A stretch of 64,000 nucleotides of DNA from Myxosarcina sp. GA_180221_E-2-1-MAG-40_15 (GTDB lineage: Bacteria; Cyanobacteriota; Cyanobacteriia; Cyanobacteriales; Xenococcaceae), in contig JAIMKV010000001.1 of assembly GCA_020692205.1 (NCBI GenBank), forward strand, positions 26,726 to 90,725, in the 5' to 3' direction. The position numbers were made by a program, and so were the translations under genes. Below the pieces are notes generated by a model, which had not been told where the DNA came from, made no database searches, and saw nothing but the letters and a program-made list of their open reading frames with translations. How positions within the stretch are numbered: the first letter of the stretch is position 1; every line of letters begins with the position of its first letter. Of the stretch, positions 8,616-18,412 are shown in pieces.

Positions 8616-8951
8616 ATGATGGATCAATTTAGAAAAACTTATGTACTTAAATTGTACGTAGCTGGCAATACACCAAATTCAGTTCGAGCCCTCAAAACTC
8701 TAAAAAATATCTTAGAAAAAGATTTTCAAGGAGTTTATGCTCTCAAGGTCATTGATGTGTTAAAGAATCCTCAATTAGCTGAAGAAGATAAGATTTTAGC
8801 GACTCCAACTTTATCTAAAGTGTTACCACCCCCTGTACGAAAAATTATTGGTGATTTAAGCGATCGCGAAAAAGTATTAATTGGCTTAGATCTACTTTAC
8901 GAAGAAATTCGCGAGCAAAGATTGTCCAATCCTACGGACGGTTTACTGTAA
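8616..8951 (+). CDS. kaiB: Circadian clock protein KaiB
   Basis: KaiB is the fold-switching protein that binds phosphorylated KaiC, sequesters KaiA and competes with SasA. The thioredoxin-like core [18 protein letters not shown], the segment [20 protein letters not shown] and the cis-proline motif [12 protein letters not shown] are all intact. The frame is open upstream to a GTG at 8553, but the family starts just before K-T-Y-V-L-K, so the adjacent ATGs at 8616 and 8619 are preferred; this gives about 110 residues, slightly longer than the usual 102-108. It lies 106 bp after kaiA and 76 bp before kaiC. Confidence 0.96.
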   Translation: MMDQFRKTYVLKLYVAGNTPNSVRALKTLKNILEKDFQGVYALKVIDVLKNPQLAEEDKILATPTLSKVLPPPVRKIIGDLSDREKVLIGLDLLYEEIREQRLSNPTDGLL

Positions 8952-9027
8952 GATATTATACTGTTGCTTAAAACCCAATCACTATCGTTTTAAAGTAAAT
9001 TCTTCAGTCCCGCTATTTCTGTTTTAG

Positions 9028-10623
9028 ATGAACGAACCAAATCCTAATAATCAGCCACAGCAGCAAGAATTAAGTACTAAGGGAGTTCGTAAGATCCGCA
9101 CCATGATCGAAGGATTTGATGAAATCACTCATGGTGGTTTACCTATTGGCAGAACTACGTTGGTCAGTGGAACTTCAGGCACGGGAAAAACACTTTTAGC
9201 AGTTCAGTTTCTTTATCGAGGAATTGAATTTTTTAATTGTCCTGGGATATTTGTGACTTTTGAAGAATCTCCCAAAGATATTATTGAAAACGCCTATAGT
9301 TTTGGCTGGGATTTGCAAGACTTAATTGATCGTGGCAAGCTTTTTATCTTAGATGCATCCCCCGATCCTGAAGGGCAAGAAGTAGTTGGTAACTTCGATT
9401 TATCCGCGTTAATCGAGCGCATTCACTATGCAATTCGTAAGTACAAGGCAAAACTGGTTTCGATTGACTCAGTAACAGCAGTCTTTCAACAGTACGACGC
9501 GGCTTCGGTGGTGAGGCGAGAAATTTTTCGTTTAGTTGCACGTCTTAAACAATTAGAAGTCACTTCAATTTTGACGACTGAAAGAGTTGAAGAATACGGT
9601 AAGATCGCCCGATTCGGCGTTGAAGAATTTGTTTCCGATAATGTAATTGTTATTCGTAATGTTTTAGAAGGAGAGCGTCGTCGCCGTACCATCGAAATTC
9701 TCAAGCTTAGGGGAACAACCCACATGAAAGGAGAGTATCCTTTCACTATTACTAATGATGGGATTAATATTTTTCCCTTGGGAGCGATGCGCCTTACCCA
9801 GCGTTCTTCTAATGTTCGGCGCTCTTCTGGGGTTAAAACCCTGGATAAACTATGTGGAGGAGGTTTTTTCAAAGATTCGATTATTTTGGCTACCGGTGCC
9901 ACAGGAACTGGCAAAACTTTACTAGTCAGTAAGTTTCTGGAAGAAGGTTGCCGTCAGGGAGAAAGATCAGTGCTGTTTGCCTATGAAGAATCTAGAGCGC
10001 AGCTATCTCGCAATGCCTCTTCTTGGGGCGTGGACTTTGAAGAAATGGAGCGCCAGGGTTTACTCAAGCTGCTCTGTTGCTATCCAGAATCAGCAGGTTT
10101 AGAAGATCATTTACAAATGATTAAGTCTGAGATTACTGATTTCAAGCCTTCTCGCATTGCGATCGATTCCCTGTCTGCTTTAGCCAGAGGAGTTACTAAC
10201 AATGCCTTTCGTCAGTTTGTGATCGGAGTCACGGGTTATGCCAAACAAGAAGAAATCACGGGTTTCTTTACCAACACTACCGATCAATTTTTAGGAGCTA
10301 ACTCAATTACGGAATCTCATATTTCTACCATTACTGACACCATTATTTTGCTACAGTATGTTGAAATTCGGGGCGAGATGTCTCGGGCGATGAACGTATT
10401 TAAAATGCGTGGTTCGTGGCACGATAAAGGAATCCGCGAGTATGTGATTAGCTCTGACGCGCCAGAAATTCCCTTAATCAAAGAATCTTTTCGCAATTAT
10501 GAGGGAATTATTAGCGGTTCTCCGTCTCGCGTTGCTCTCAACGAAAAAAGCGAGCTATCTCGAATTGCCAGAAACGTGAAAGATCTCAGCGTCGATGGGA
10601 TAAAAGACGAAGATAGGCGATGA
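9028..10623 (+). CDS. kaiC: Circadian clock ATPase/autokinase KaiC
   Basis: KaiC is the hexameric oscillator core; CI has slow ATPase activity and CII has autokinase/autophosphatase activity. The 531-residue protein has both RecA-like repeats: P-loop GTSGTGKT at residues 48-55 with catalytic E79-E80, and P-loop GATGTGKT at 290-297. The dual phosphosites are conserved as S433 and T434 in SHISTITDT (S431/T432 in S. elongatus numbering), and the transient site is T428. The A-loop and C-terminal tail that KaiA binds are present. The stop overlaps the next ATG (ATGA at 10620), so the downstream flavoprotein gene is translationally coupled. Confidence 0.98.
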   Translation: MNEPNPNNQPQQQELSTKGVRKIRTMIEGFDEITHGGLPIGRTTLVSGTSGTGKTLLAVQFLYRGIEFFNCPGIFVTFEESPKDIIENAYSFGWDLQDLIDRGKLFILDASPDPEGQEVVGNFDLSALIERIHYAIRKYKAKLVSIDSVTAVFQQYDAASVVRREIFRLVARLKQLEVTSILTTERVEEYGKIARFGVEEFVSDNVIVIRNVLEGERRRRTIEILKLRGTTHMKGEYPFTITNDGINIFPLGAMRLTQRSSNVRRSSGVKTLDKLCGGGFFKDSIILATGATGTGKTLLVSKFLEEGCRQGERSVLFAYEESRAQLSRNASSWGVDFEEMERQGLLKLLCCYPESAGLEDHLQMIKSEITDFKPSRIAIDSLSALARGVTNNAFRQFVIGVTGYAKQEEITGFFTNTTDQFLGANSITESHISTITDTIILLQYVEIRGEMSRAMNVFKMRGSWHDKGIREYVISSDAPEIPLIKESFRNYEGIISGSPSRVALNEKSELSRIARNVKDLSVDGIKDEDRR

Positions 10624-11687
10624 ATAGTGAGATTGAGCAAATTGAGTCTTTTTTACAAGCTCAGATTGCTCCTTTAGCCAACAAAATAGATCGTCAGCCT
10701 CAAGTTTTAAAGTTAGCCTTGCAAAAAATCGGCGATCGCTCTTGGTTGGCTTTAAAAGCTGCTCCCGAATTGGGCGGAACAGGTTTGAGCGACGCAGACT
10801 ATCTGAGTTTACAAATCAGGATGGCAAGAGCTTCTGGAGCTTTGACTTTTTTGCAAACCCAACATCAGAGTGCCGTAGCTAAGCTCGCACAAAGCCAAAA
10901 TAAGTCTTTGCAGCAAGAATTTTTTCCTGATGTAGCACAAGGCAAGGCTTTAATCGGGGTTGGGTTTTCTCATTTGCGCCGTCGCGGGGTGCCAATGATG
11001 CAGGCAACCCAAACGCCAGGGGGATATCTTTTAACCGGAAAAGTTCCCTGGATTACTGGCTATGGTTTTTTTACCCAGTTTGTTTTAGGGGCAACCTTGC
11101 CCGATGGTAGAGAGCTTTATGGCATGCTGCCGCTGCAAAATCAATCACCAGAATTGGGAGGCGAAATAAAGCTCAGCAAACCGATGGAATTGATTGCCAT
11201 GTCTGCTACTAATACCGTTAGTGCAGAAATCAATCAGTGGTTTTTGACTAGCGATCGCCTAGTAGCCATCAGCCCAGCAGGAGCAATTCACGCTCTTAGT
11301 CGTCGAAACATCCTCAATCATGGTTTTTTCGCTTTAGGCTGTGCTTACGCGGGGCTAGATATTCTTGAGGCTATAGCTGCAAAAAAACAGTTAGAGTTTT
11401 TGCAAGAATCTTGGCAATCTCTCCATGGAGAGGTAATGCAACAAGAACATAAGGCGATCGCTGCTTTATTAAACAACCATTATCCCCAACAATTACAGCT
11501 TCGTGCTGCGATGATTAATTTAGCTCAACGCTGTAGTTTAGCTGCGGTAATTGCCTCTGGTGGCGCAGCAAACTATCTCAACTCCAGTGCAGGACGAATT
11601 TATCGCGAAGCTTTACTATTTAGTGTTTCTGGACAAACTATTGACGTAATTAAAGCTAGTTTAAACAACTTATTGCGATCGGGCTGA
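10620..11687 (+). CDS. Acyl-CoA dehydrogenase-like flavoprotein coupled to kaiC
   Basis: A 355-residue protein with the acyl-CoA dehydrogenase fold: an N-terminal helical domain with the ELGGTGLSDADYLSL segment, a middle beta domain containing GYLLTGKVPWITGYGFFTQFVLGA (positions 11026-11097), and a C-terminal helical bundle. The place where dehydrogenases carry the catalytic glutamate (Y-E-G-T type) reads FSVSGQTIDV here, so the normal base appears to be missing. It may be a DszC-like or otherwise repurposed flavin enzyme; substrate and reaction are unknown. Its ATG overlaps the kaiC TGA by 4 bases, making it the fourth gene of the kai operon. Identity at superfamily level is firm. Confidence 0.82.
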   Translation: MNSEIEQIESFLQAQIAPLANKIDRQPQVLKLALQKIGDRSWLALKAAPELGGTGLSDADYLSLQIRMARASGALTFLQTQHQSAVAKLAQSQNKSLQQEFFPDVAQGKALIGVGFSHLRRRGVPMMQATQTPGGYLLTGKVPWITGYGFFTQFVLGATLPDGRELYGMLPLQNQSPELGGEIKLSKPMELIAMSATNTVSAEINQWFLTSDRLVAISPAGAIHALSRRNILNHGFFALGCAYAGLDILEAIAAKKQLEFLQESWQSLHGEVMQQEHKAIAALLNNHYPQQLQLRAAMINLAQRCSLAAVIASGGAANYLNSSAGRIYREALLFSVSGQTIDVIKASLNNLLRSG

Positions 11688-11700
11688 GAATAACGAAGAC

Positions 11701-11728
11701 AAGCTGGGCGGGTTTTCCCACCCAGCTT
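11701..11728. terminator. Strong inverted repeat between convergent genes
   Basis: AAGCTGGGCGGG (11701-11712), a TTTT loop, then CCCACCCAGCTT (11717-11728), paired throughout except one C/A mismatch. It sits just behind the kai-operon flavoprotein gene and in front of the converging GH57 stop. No T tract follows on either strand, so termination is inferred from stem stability and position. A second short palindrome (CAGCTTTTAAGCTG, 11817-11830) lies next to the GH57 stop. Confidence 0.6.
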
Positions 11729-11833
11729 GAGATGTCACTGCTGTTGCGACGGGGAACCCATCGGTATAGCAAGCCCCGCCGCCCATACGCAGATCTTCGC
11801 ATTGTAGTAAAGTAATCAGCTTTTAAGCTGCTG

Positions 11834-13423
11834 CTAGATGGTTCTATAGGTACGGTAGTTAAGATTAGGAAAAATATTGTCGATCGCTTCAACTTTTTCT
11901 AACCATTCCGAATCCACTTTGCCTACCAACAGATCTTCGTAAATTTTATTAAAGCGGAGTAAATGCGATCGCGTTCTGCGAATTGCATAGGGAACCATGG
12001 TTCCGGTACGCATAATAAACGCCCAATCAGAGGACTGCGCTAACAGCAACTCCCTAGCTGCTTGATTTAAGGCCCGCCACTCTAGTTCATCAGCGGGTTC
12101 ACGATTTGCCAGCTTAATCATTCTTTCGGCTGCTTTATGTAGATGAGGATAGACCCAAGCGTTAGTCTCATTTAACCAATATTCATGGAATCCTTTATAA
12201 CCCCAGCTAGATTGTGACGGACGACAAACTTGTTGAGCGGGCTGCTGCTGCAAATATTCCGACAGGTGTGTCATGTCGTAAGTATTTTGATCGTACCAGC
12301 TCTTGCGAAAGAGAAAGTCAATAAATTGTGGTCCTTCATACCACCAATGACCAAATAATTCGGCATCATAGGGAGAAACTACAATCGGTGGACGTTGCAA
12401 CATATCGTTTAGATGTTGAATTTGTCTTTCTCGGTTGTACATAAAGTTACTGGCGTGTTCTGCAGCTTTTTCCCTTGCCCAATAAGGATCGTAAAGACCT
12501 TTTTCTGACAATCCGCCATCGCGACTAGTAATTTTATGATATTTGATACCCGTATTTTTGCGCTGACCATTAGGCATAATGTAGGGCTTAATATACTCAT
12601 ATTCTGCCTCCCAGCCTAAGTCTTTATAAAATTCACGATATTCAACTGCACCAGGATAGCCAACTTTAGAAGACCAAACTTGCTGCGAAGATTCGTGATC
12701 TCGACCAAAAGCAGCAACTCCTGTTTCGGTAAAAATCGGCGCATAAGAGCCGAAACGAGGACGAGGACGTGCATAAAGAATACCGTGTCCATCAGTTAAA
12801 AAGTAGCGTAAGCCAGCATCAGCCAGCATTCTTTCTAAACCTTCATAGTAGGCACATTCTGGTAGCCAAATTCCTTTGGGTGGACGACCAAAGTTTGACT
12901 CATAGTGTTCGCAAGCGACCTTGATTTGTGACCACACTGCTTGAGGATACATCTTCATCAAAGGAAGATAACCATGAGTCGCACCACAGGTAATAATGTC
13001 AAGGTTGCCACTATCTAAAAATTGTTTGAATGCAGCTACTAAATCTCTACTGTAGTCTTCCCATGTTTTTCTGATTTGATTAAAAGAGTTAGCATAATAT
13101 TCGGCCAGATAGCGCATATGACCATTGTGTTGATGACGTTCTAACTCTTTGCTAATTAATTCCTGTAGCTGAGTAAGATGAGCATCATAACGATCTTGTA
13201 GTAGTTCATCACGTAACATTGACACTAAAGGCGGTGTCATACTCATCGTCATTTTGAAATCAACCCCGTCTCGCTTCAAGTTTTCAAATACCTGAAGCAA
13301 AGGAACATAGGTTTCAGTTATGGCTTCAAACAGCCATTCTTCTTCTAAAACAAAATCGCTTTCTGGATGACGAACGAAAGGCAAGTGAGCATGTAAGACG
13401 AGAGCAAGATAACCAAGAGCCAT
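11834..13423 (-). CDS. GH57 family 1,4-alpha-glucan branching enzyme
   Basis: A 529-residue glycoside hydrolase family 57 protein. It begins MALGYLALVLHAHLPFVRHP, the GH57 motif 1 with its metal/substrate histidines. The nucleophile motif is IWLPECAYYEG (E189) and the acid/base motif is SPYDAELFGHWWYEG (D353). Length and motifs match the GH57 branching enzymes that create alpha-1,6 branches in glycogen. It is transcribed toward the kai operon and its start is 561 bp from the divergent sasA start. Glycogen turnover is strongly rhythmic in cyanobacteria, so its place between kaiC and sasA is notable, though sequence alone does not show co-regulation. Confidence 0.9.
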   Translation of the reverse strand: MALGYLALVLHAHLPFVRHPESDFVLEEEWLFEAITETYVPLLQVFENLKRDGVDFKMTMSMTPPLVSMLRDELLQDRYDAHLTQLQELISKELERHQHNGHMRYLAEYYANSFNQIRKTWEDYSRDLVAAFKQFLDSGNLDIITCGATHGYLPLMKMYPQAVWSQIKVACEHYESNFGRPPKGIWLPECAYYEGLERMLADAGLRYFLTDGHGILYARPRPRFGSYAPIFTETGVAAFGRDHESSQQVWSSKVGYPGAVEYREFYKDLGWEAEYEYIKPYIMPNGQRKNTGIKYHKITSRDGGLSEKGLYDPYWAREKAAEHASNFMYNRERQIQHLNDMLQRPPIVVSPYDAELFGHWWYEGPQFIDFLFRKSWYDQNTYDMTHLSEYLQQQPAQQVCRPSQSSWGYKGFHEYWLNETNAWVYPHLHKAAERMIKLANREPADELEWRALNQAARELLLAQSSDWAFIMRTGTMVPYAIRRTRSHLLRFNKIYEDLLVGKVDSEWLEKVEAIDNIFPNLNYRTYRTI

Positions 13424-13984
13424 GATAAAGTAATATTTCTAAAAATTTTCTGACCGCGAAAGGGGTTGGGGCGTGTAACCTGAAAAACATTTTGAGGGCG
13501 TAACAAATGCGGGTTTAGCCTTGATGAGGTTTTATGCCCGATGTCAACCGCCACCCGAATTAGGTAACAGCCCTTCGTCAACGCAAGCGCCATCGTCTTA
13601 TCTCAATCCTGCTTGACAGGGGACAAGTCCGCATCGTCAGGGGTCTTTCCTGACGTTTGAGTGCGTGGGCTATGCCACTGATGAAGCAGCTAATCTAACC
13701 ACGCTGTTAGCGAACGCGGTGGTTTAACGTTGAGCGAAATTAAGCAATTGAGGCAATCTGGGTAAATTTTATGATATCTTAATAGTGTCTTATAAGAAAG
13801 TTTGAGTTGTGGGGAAAATCTTTCCAACAGCGGTGATTGCTGGCTAATAGCTACTTTCTAATAAACTAAATAAGCTACTAATATTGGCACAATAAGTATT
13901 AAAAGGCAGTTTATTTAATTGCCATTTTGTTTATATTAAAGGGTTAAGGTAGCTTTTAGCTACCTTGTTGGGTTTTTAGATCTA
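13424..13984. other. Structured intergenic region between GH57 gene and sasA
   Basis: No convincing gene. The first 300 bases are GC-richer than their surroundings and hold several stems: CGTCAGG (13634-13640) with CCTGACG (13648-13654), and AACCACGC (about 13697) with GCGGTGGTT (about 13715). A short frame near 13654-13728 ends in a Cys/Gly and Asp/Asn pattern faintly like the zinc-ribbon end of a TnpB protein, so this may be a relic of an IS200/IS605 element. The last 250 bases are AT-rich and lead into sasA. Motifs here recur in the same order at 23.47-23.6 kb. Confidence 0.5.
13946..13977 (+). promoter_or_regulatory. Terminator-like hairpin in the sasA leader
   Basis: AAGGTAGC (13946-13953), a 5-base loop, GCTACCTT (13959-13966), then GTTGGGTTTTT. 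The T run ends only 8 bases before the GTG start of sasA, so if transcription enters from upstream this would act as an attenuator or as a translational control hairpin. Confidence 0.55.
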
Positions 13985-15163
13985 GTGTTGCAATCCAATA
14001 AGCAATACCCTGATTACGACCAAAGTAATTCTGAGGAACTATTGCTTCAACTATTATTGTTTGTAGATAAACGCTCTTCTTCAGATGAGCAAATTCAAGA
14101 AATTCAGGCTTACTTAGAGAGTTTGCAATCTGATTACTCTTTTAAGCTAAATGTGGTTGAGATCGAAAAACAACCTCACTTAGTAGAGTTTCTGAAGCTG
14201 GTTGCGACTCCTGCTTTGGTTAAAATAGCTCCAGCACCCCGACAGACTTTAGCAGGAAGCAATTTAATTAAGCAGTTAGAAAAATGGTGGCCTAAATGGA
14301 AGACTTCTCAAGCAGATTTAGCAGCAAGCGAAAATGAACCTAATACGCTAGAGAAATCAAACTACCTCGTAGCCCAGCAGAGTTATTCTGTTAAAGATAT
14401 TGAACTAGCCGACGAAATATTTAGCCTGAAGCGAGAAAAAGAAGAACTGGCTGCACAGCTAAAGTTTAAAGATCAGATTCTGGCTATGTTAGCCCACGAC
14501 CTGCGGACACCTCTGACAGCAGCTTCAATGGCAGTAGAAACTATTGAACTATCAGAGCAAAATGATCGCTTAGAAGCGAACAAGCTAAAAACTCTCAAAC
14601 AAAGGCTTTTTCGACAAGCCAAAAATCAATTCGGCATCATGAATGGCATGATTAGCGAACTATTACAAAATTCTCAGAGTGTGAATGCTAACTTAGCCGT
14701 TAAGCCTAGATCGCTAGATTTACCAACCTTATTCCAGGAAGTAATTAGTCAGTTTGATGCCAGGCTAAAGCAGAAACTGATGAATTTTCAACAAGATATT
14801 CCTCGAGATCTGCCTCAAGTTTATGCTGACGAAGAGTTAATTCGTCAGTTAGTGGGCAACCTGCTTGATAATGCCATCAAATACACTCCCAAGCAAGGTA
14901 AAATTTCGTTATCTGCATTACACCGTACCAATCAGAAAGTTCAGGTCAGTATTTGTGATACAGGACCAGGGATTCCCCCAGAGAAAAGAGAACGAATCTT
15001 TGAAGATAGCTTCCGTCTGAAGCGCGATCGCGACTCCGAAGGCTATGGATTAGGGTTAGCAATGTGTTATCAAATAGTTTGCGCCCATTACGGTCAAATT
15101 TGGGTGGAAAGCTCTCCTGAATCAGGTAGCTGTTTTCAATTCACTTTGTTGGTCTACAAGTAA
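13985..15163 (+). CDS. sasA: Clock output histidine kinase SasA
   Basis: SasA senses KaiC through an N-terminal KaiB-like thioredoxin domain and phosphorylates the transcription factor RpaA. The 392-residue protein has this domain at about residues 18-108 (LQLLLFVDKRSSSDEQIQEI, with a VATPALVKIAP cis-proline segment), a coiled region, HisKA with phospho-acceptor H171 in LAHDLRTPLTAAS, and an intact ATPase domain with N-box LLDNAIKYTP, G1 motif CDTGPGIPPE and G2 motif GYGLGLAMC. The start is GTG at 13985, needed to keep the KaiB-like domain complete. It lies about 3.4 kb from the kaiC stop, with two genes between. A good terminator follows. Confidence 0.95.
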   Translation: MLQSNKQYPDYDQSNSEELLLQLLLFVDKRSSSDEQIQEIQAYLESLQSDYSFKLNVVEIEKQPHLVEFLKLVATPALVKIAPAPRQTLAGSNLIKQLEKWWPKWKTSQADLAASENEPNTLEKSNYLVAQQSYSVKDIELADEIFSLKREKEELAAQLKFKDQILAMLAHDLRTPLTAASMAVETIELSEQNDRLEANKLKTLKQRLFRQAKNQFGIMNGMISELLQNSQSVNANLAVKPRSLDLPTLFQEVISQFDARLKQKLMNFQQDIPRDLPQVYADEELIRQLVGNLLDNAIKYTPKQGKISLSALHRTNQKVQVSICDTGPGIPPEKRERIFEDSFRLKRDRDSEGYGLGLAMCYQIVCAHYGQIWVESSPESGSCFQFTLLVYK

Positions 15164-15183
15164 TTATTTTAGTCATTTTGGTT

Positions 15184-15220
15184 GGGGCAAACGGCTGTTT
15201 GCCCCTCTGTTATGTTTTTT
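15184..15220 (+). terminator. Rho-independent terminator of sasA
   Basis: GGGGCAAAC (15184-15192), loop GGCT, GTTTGCCCC (15197-15205), then a T-rich tract ending in six T residues (15215-15220). It lies between the convergent stops of sasA and ppc and clearly suits sasA. Confidence 0.88.
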
Positions 15221-15231
15221 AGCTGCTAAGA

Positions 15232-18200
15232 TTAGCCTGTATTACGCATTCCCGCAGCAATACCGTTGATAGTTAGCATCGCACCTCTGAGTAACTCTTC
15301 TTTGCTAAAACGGAAGTGTAGAGCCTGAGATTTATCATGCTGACGCAGGCGTTTAATTAAAGCCACCTGTAAAAACCCTAAAGGCACAATTGTCCCGTTG
15401 CGCAACTGTACCGATCGCTGTAGTTCAGGATCGCCATCGAGAAGTTTCTTCTGACCATTAATTTTCAGAATTAGAGCTTTGGTCAGATTATATTCTTCCG
15501 AAATTTGGGCGAACAACTTTTGAAAACGTTCTAGATCCTCTGGTTGAGACAACTCTTTGACATAATGTTCGGCTATCTGCAAATCTACCTTAGCCAAAGT
15601 CATTTCCACTTTGGAAATCACCACTCTAAAGAAGGGCCACTTAACGTAAAAATATTGCAGCAGATCGAGATTTTTCTTGGGTTCTTGGTCTAAGAATCCC
15701 TGTAAGGCAGAACCTACTCCATACCAAGCAGGTAGCAAAAAGCGACTTTGAGTCCAGCTAAAGACCCAGGGAATTGCCCTCAGACTGCTCATGTCTTTTT
15801 TCTTGTTAGCGTTTCCCTTGCCAGGACGCTTAGAAGGACGAGAGCCAATCTGTAGCTGGCTAATCACGTCTACTGGCGTAACCGAATGAAAGAAATCAAC
15901 AAAATCTGGCTGCTCATAGATTAACGAGCGGTATACGGTACGCGATCGCGCCGATAATTCTTCCATAATCTGGTTCCAGGGAGCTACTCGGTCAAATCCA
16001 CTACCGAGCAAACTAGACTGAATCACTGCCGTGGTCATAGTTTCGAGATGATATAAAGCCAGTTCTGGCAAAGAATATTTAGAAGCTAATACTTCTCCTT
16101 GTTCGGTAATCTTTATTCGACCCTGAATTGTATCTGTAGGCTGGGCTAAAATCGCTGAATAAGCAGGACCACCACCACGACCGACCGAACCACCACGACC
16201 ATGAAAGATTCGCAGGGAAATGCCAAATTCTGAGGCTACCTTTTGCAATGCTCTTTGAGCTTTATGAATCTCCCAATTACTGCTGAGGAAACCAGAATCT
16301 TTGTTACTGTCAGAATAACCCAGCATCACTTCTTGAAGATCGCTAGGCTGGAGGGGAACGAGACTAAGATGAGCTTTAATGTTTTGTTGATTTGTGGCAA
16401 CATGCTCGTAGCCTCCTGCCAGAGATGCGCGGTAAAGAGGCAGTTCAAATAATTCCCGCATTACCTCAGGAGCGCGTTTTAAATCTTCAACTGTCTCAAA
16501 CAAAGGTACGATTCTAACGCAGGTGCTACAGGTAGCTGGATCGTATAGACCTGCTTCTTGGGAAAGTAATAATACCTCCAAAACATCACTAACAAAGTTA
16601 GTCATGCTGATAATATAAGTCTGACAAATATCCCGCCCAAATTCTTGCTGCAACAAGTGCAACATCCTAAAGGTTTCAATCGTCTCGCAAGCTGTATCAG
16701 AAAAAGGCATCTCCGCAGGAATCAAAGGGCGACGAGTTTTTAATTCTTGAATTAGCCAGGCAGTTTTTTCGGCTTCGGAAAGCTCTTCGTAAGGTCTGGG
16801 TAGAATTTGGAGATATGCAGTGATTTCGGCGATCGCCTCACTATGGCGGGAGGAATCTTGTCGAAAATCTAGTTCCACTAAATTAAAGCCAAATACCTCC
16901 GCCTGACAAATTAAATTATCTAGCTCGCGACATTGTAAGCTGGTTGCAGCCAAACTATTCTGCATCAACTTCAATTCAGCTACAAACTCAGCTCCTGTAG
17001 CATAGATATTGTCGGTATTAATTTCCGAAATTGCCTGTCTTCCAGCCGCTGAAGATAAAGCCCGATTCCGCTCTAAAGTAATTTTTAACCTCTGAGCAAT
17101 ATAAGCCAGCTTGAGTCGATAGGGTTCTTGGCGATAGCGAATTGCTAATTCTTCATAAATGCCAGACATACTTTGCTGGTCTTGCTCCAAAGAATCTAGT
17201 AATTCCTGCTGAACATCGCTCCAATGTAACGAAAGGCTCAATAATTCCCGTAGTTGATCGATGGAACTGAGATATTTTTCAATGACAATTTTTCTTTGAT
17301 AACAAGCCGTTTCCCAAGTTACCTGAGGCGTTACAAAAGGATTACCATCGCGGTCTGAACCGACCCAAGAGCCGAAATAACAAAAATTATGAGTTGGAGC
17401 AACCAGACCAGGAAAAGAATTGGCTAATGACTGTTTGAGACGCGAAGCCAGTTGAGGAATTACGTCAAACAATACCTCCTGAAAATAGTGCAGCGAATAA
17501 TCAACCTCATCTAAAACTTTAGGCTTAAACTGGTGTAGTTCGTCCGTACGCCACCAGAGCCTAATCTCTTCGGTTAGTTGACCAACAGCCTCATTAGATT
17601 CCCAAGATTCTGATAATCCGATTTCCCGCATTACTTCTTCTGCTACATCGAGCTGTTCGAGAATGTGGGATATACGACGCTGTTTTTTACGGATCGTGTG
17701 ACGCACAATCTCCGTCGGGTGAGCCGTAAAAACTAGCCTAATGTCTAAGCGATCTAATAATCTTTGTAGCATTAGCGGTGGCATATTAATTTCCTTAAGA
17801 TAAGGAAATAGCCAGTGAAACAGCCCTGCTTGATTGCTACTAGATATAGTGGGTTCAACCCAATTATCAGCTAATTCATTCGCTAGCGAGCTATTATTGC
17901 TGCCAAAAGGAGTATTGGAGTGCTGCTGTAAACCATTGCCATTAGCAGCCTGTGGTAATGATACAGTACGGGTAACACGCCGAGCTAGTTTTTGTTCTCT
18001 AGATTCGTAGTGTTGTTCAACAATATTAGTTAATTGAAAATAAAGAGCAAACGCCCTAGCTGCTTGAATAGCATCGCTCAAGGTTAGCTTTTCAATTAGC
18101 TGTGGCACAGAAGACTGAGGAAATGTATCTGTTACCTGTCCTTCAGCAGAAGAAAGAGAGCGCATTTGCTGAAGTAGGTCAAGCATTTCCTGACCACATT

Positions 18201-18327
18201 CAGAACGTAATACAGATTCCCAAAGATCTTCTATCAATTTTTGGCGATGACGCAGCAGTAAATAAGAAGTGTCGACTACGTTAACCTCTGTTGGATCTGC
18301 TATCGAAGATTGAACAACCGAACTCAT
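15232..18327 (-). CDS. ppc: Phosphoenolpyruvate carboxylase
   Basis: This enzyme carboxylates PEP with bicarbonate to oxaloacetate, the main anaplerotic reaction in cyanobacteria. At 1031 residues it has the normal cyanobacterial length. Signature regions are present: [20 protein letters not shown] with the catalytic histidine, the [16 protein letters not shown] block, [17 protein letters not shown], the catalytic [14 protein letters not shown] loop, [10 protein letters not shown], and the C-terminal MRNTG end. The N-terminal 60 residues are variable and Ser/Gln-rich, as in other cyanobacteria, without the plant-type phosphorylation motif. A small membrane-protein gene lies 85 bp upstream on the same strand and could share its promoter. 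Confidence 0.98.
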   Translation of the reverse strand: MSSVVQSSIADPTEVNVVDTSYLLLRHRQKLIEDLWESVLRSECGQEMLDLLQQMRSLSSAEGQVTDTFPQSSVPQLIEKLTLSDAIQAARAFALYFQLTNIVEQHYESREQKLARRVTRTVSLPQAANGNGLQQHSNTPFGSNNSSLANELADNWVEPTISSSNQAGLFHWLFPYLKEINMPPLMLQRLLDRLDIRLVFTAHPTEIVRHTIRKKQRRISHILEQLDVAEEVMREIGLSESWESNEAVGQLTEEIRLWWRTDELHQFKPKVLDEVDYSLHYFQEVLFDVIPQLASRLKQSLANSFPGLVAPTHNFCYFGSWVGSDRDGNPFVTPQVTWETACYQRKIVIEKYLSSIDQLRELLSLSLHWSDVQQELLDSLEQDQQSMSGIYEELAIRYRQEPYRLKLAYIAQRLKITLERNRALSSAAGRQAISEINTDNIYATGAEFVAELKLMQNSLAATSLQCRELDNLICQAEVFGFNLVELDFRQDSSRHSEAIAEITAYLQILPRPYEELSEAEKTAWLIQELKTRRPLIPAEMPFSDTACETIETFRMLHLLQQEFGRDICQTYIISMTNFVSDVLEVLLLSQEAGLYDPATCSTCVRIVPLFETVEDLKRAPEVMRELFELPLYRASLAGGYEHVATNQQNIKAHLSLVPLQPSDLQEVMLGYSDSNKDSGFLSSNWEIHKAQRALQKVASEFGISLRIFHGRGGSVGRGGGPAYSAILAQPTDTIQGRIKITEQGEVLASKYSLPELALYHLETMTTAVIQSSLLGSGFDRVAPWNQIMEELSARSRTVYRSLIYEQPDFVDFFHSVTPVDVISQLQIGSRPSKRPGKGNANKKKDMSSLRAIPWVFSWTQSRFLLPAWYGVGSALQGFLDQEPKKNLDLLQYFYVKWPFFRVVISKVEMTLAKVDLQIAEHYVKELSQPEDLERFQKLFAQISEEYNLTKALILKINGQKKLLDGDPELQRSVQLRNGTIVPLGFLQVALIKRLRQHDKSQALHFRFSKEELLRGAMLTINGIAAGMRNTG

Positions 18328-18412
18328 AAAAACCTCTGCTTAGCGTGTGTAAATCGTAATTTGGTGAGTGTAGTAATAATATTTGAGTTTTGCTGTACTA
18401 GATCAATAGCGA

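Noticed and set aside
9486..9914. A 142-codon minus-strand frame opposite kaiC
   Set aside because: Entirely inside kaiC, whose motifs are complete on the plus strand; the antisense translation is Arg/Ser-rich without a family pattern.
13345..13593. An 82-codon frame on the minus strand overlapping the start of the GH57 gene
   Set aside because: Most of it covers the GH57 start region in another frame and the repeat-like intergenic DNA; the translation has no recognisable domain. Left out as a chance frame.
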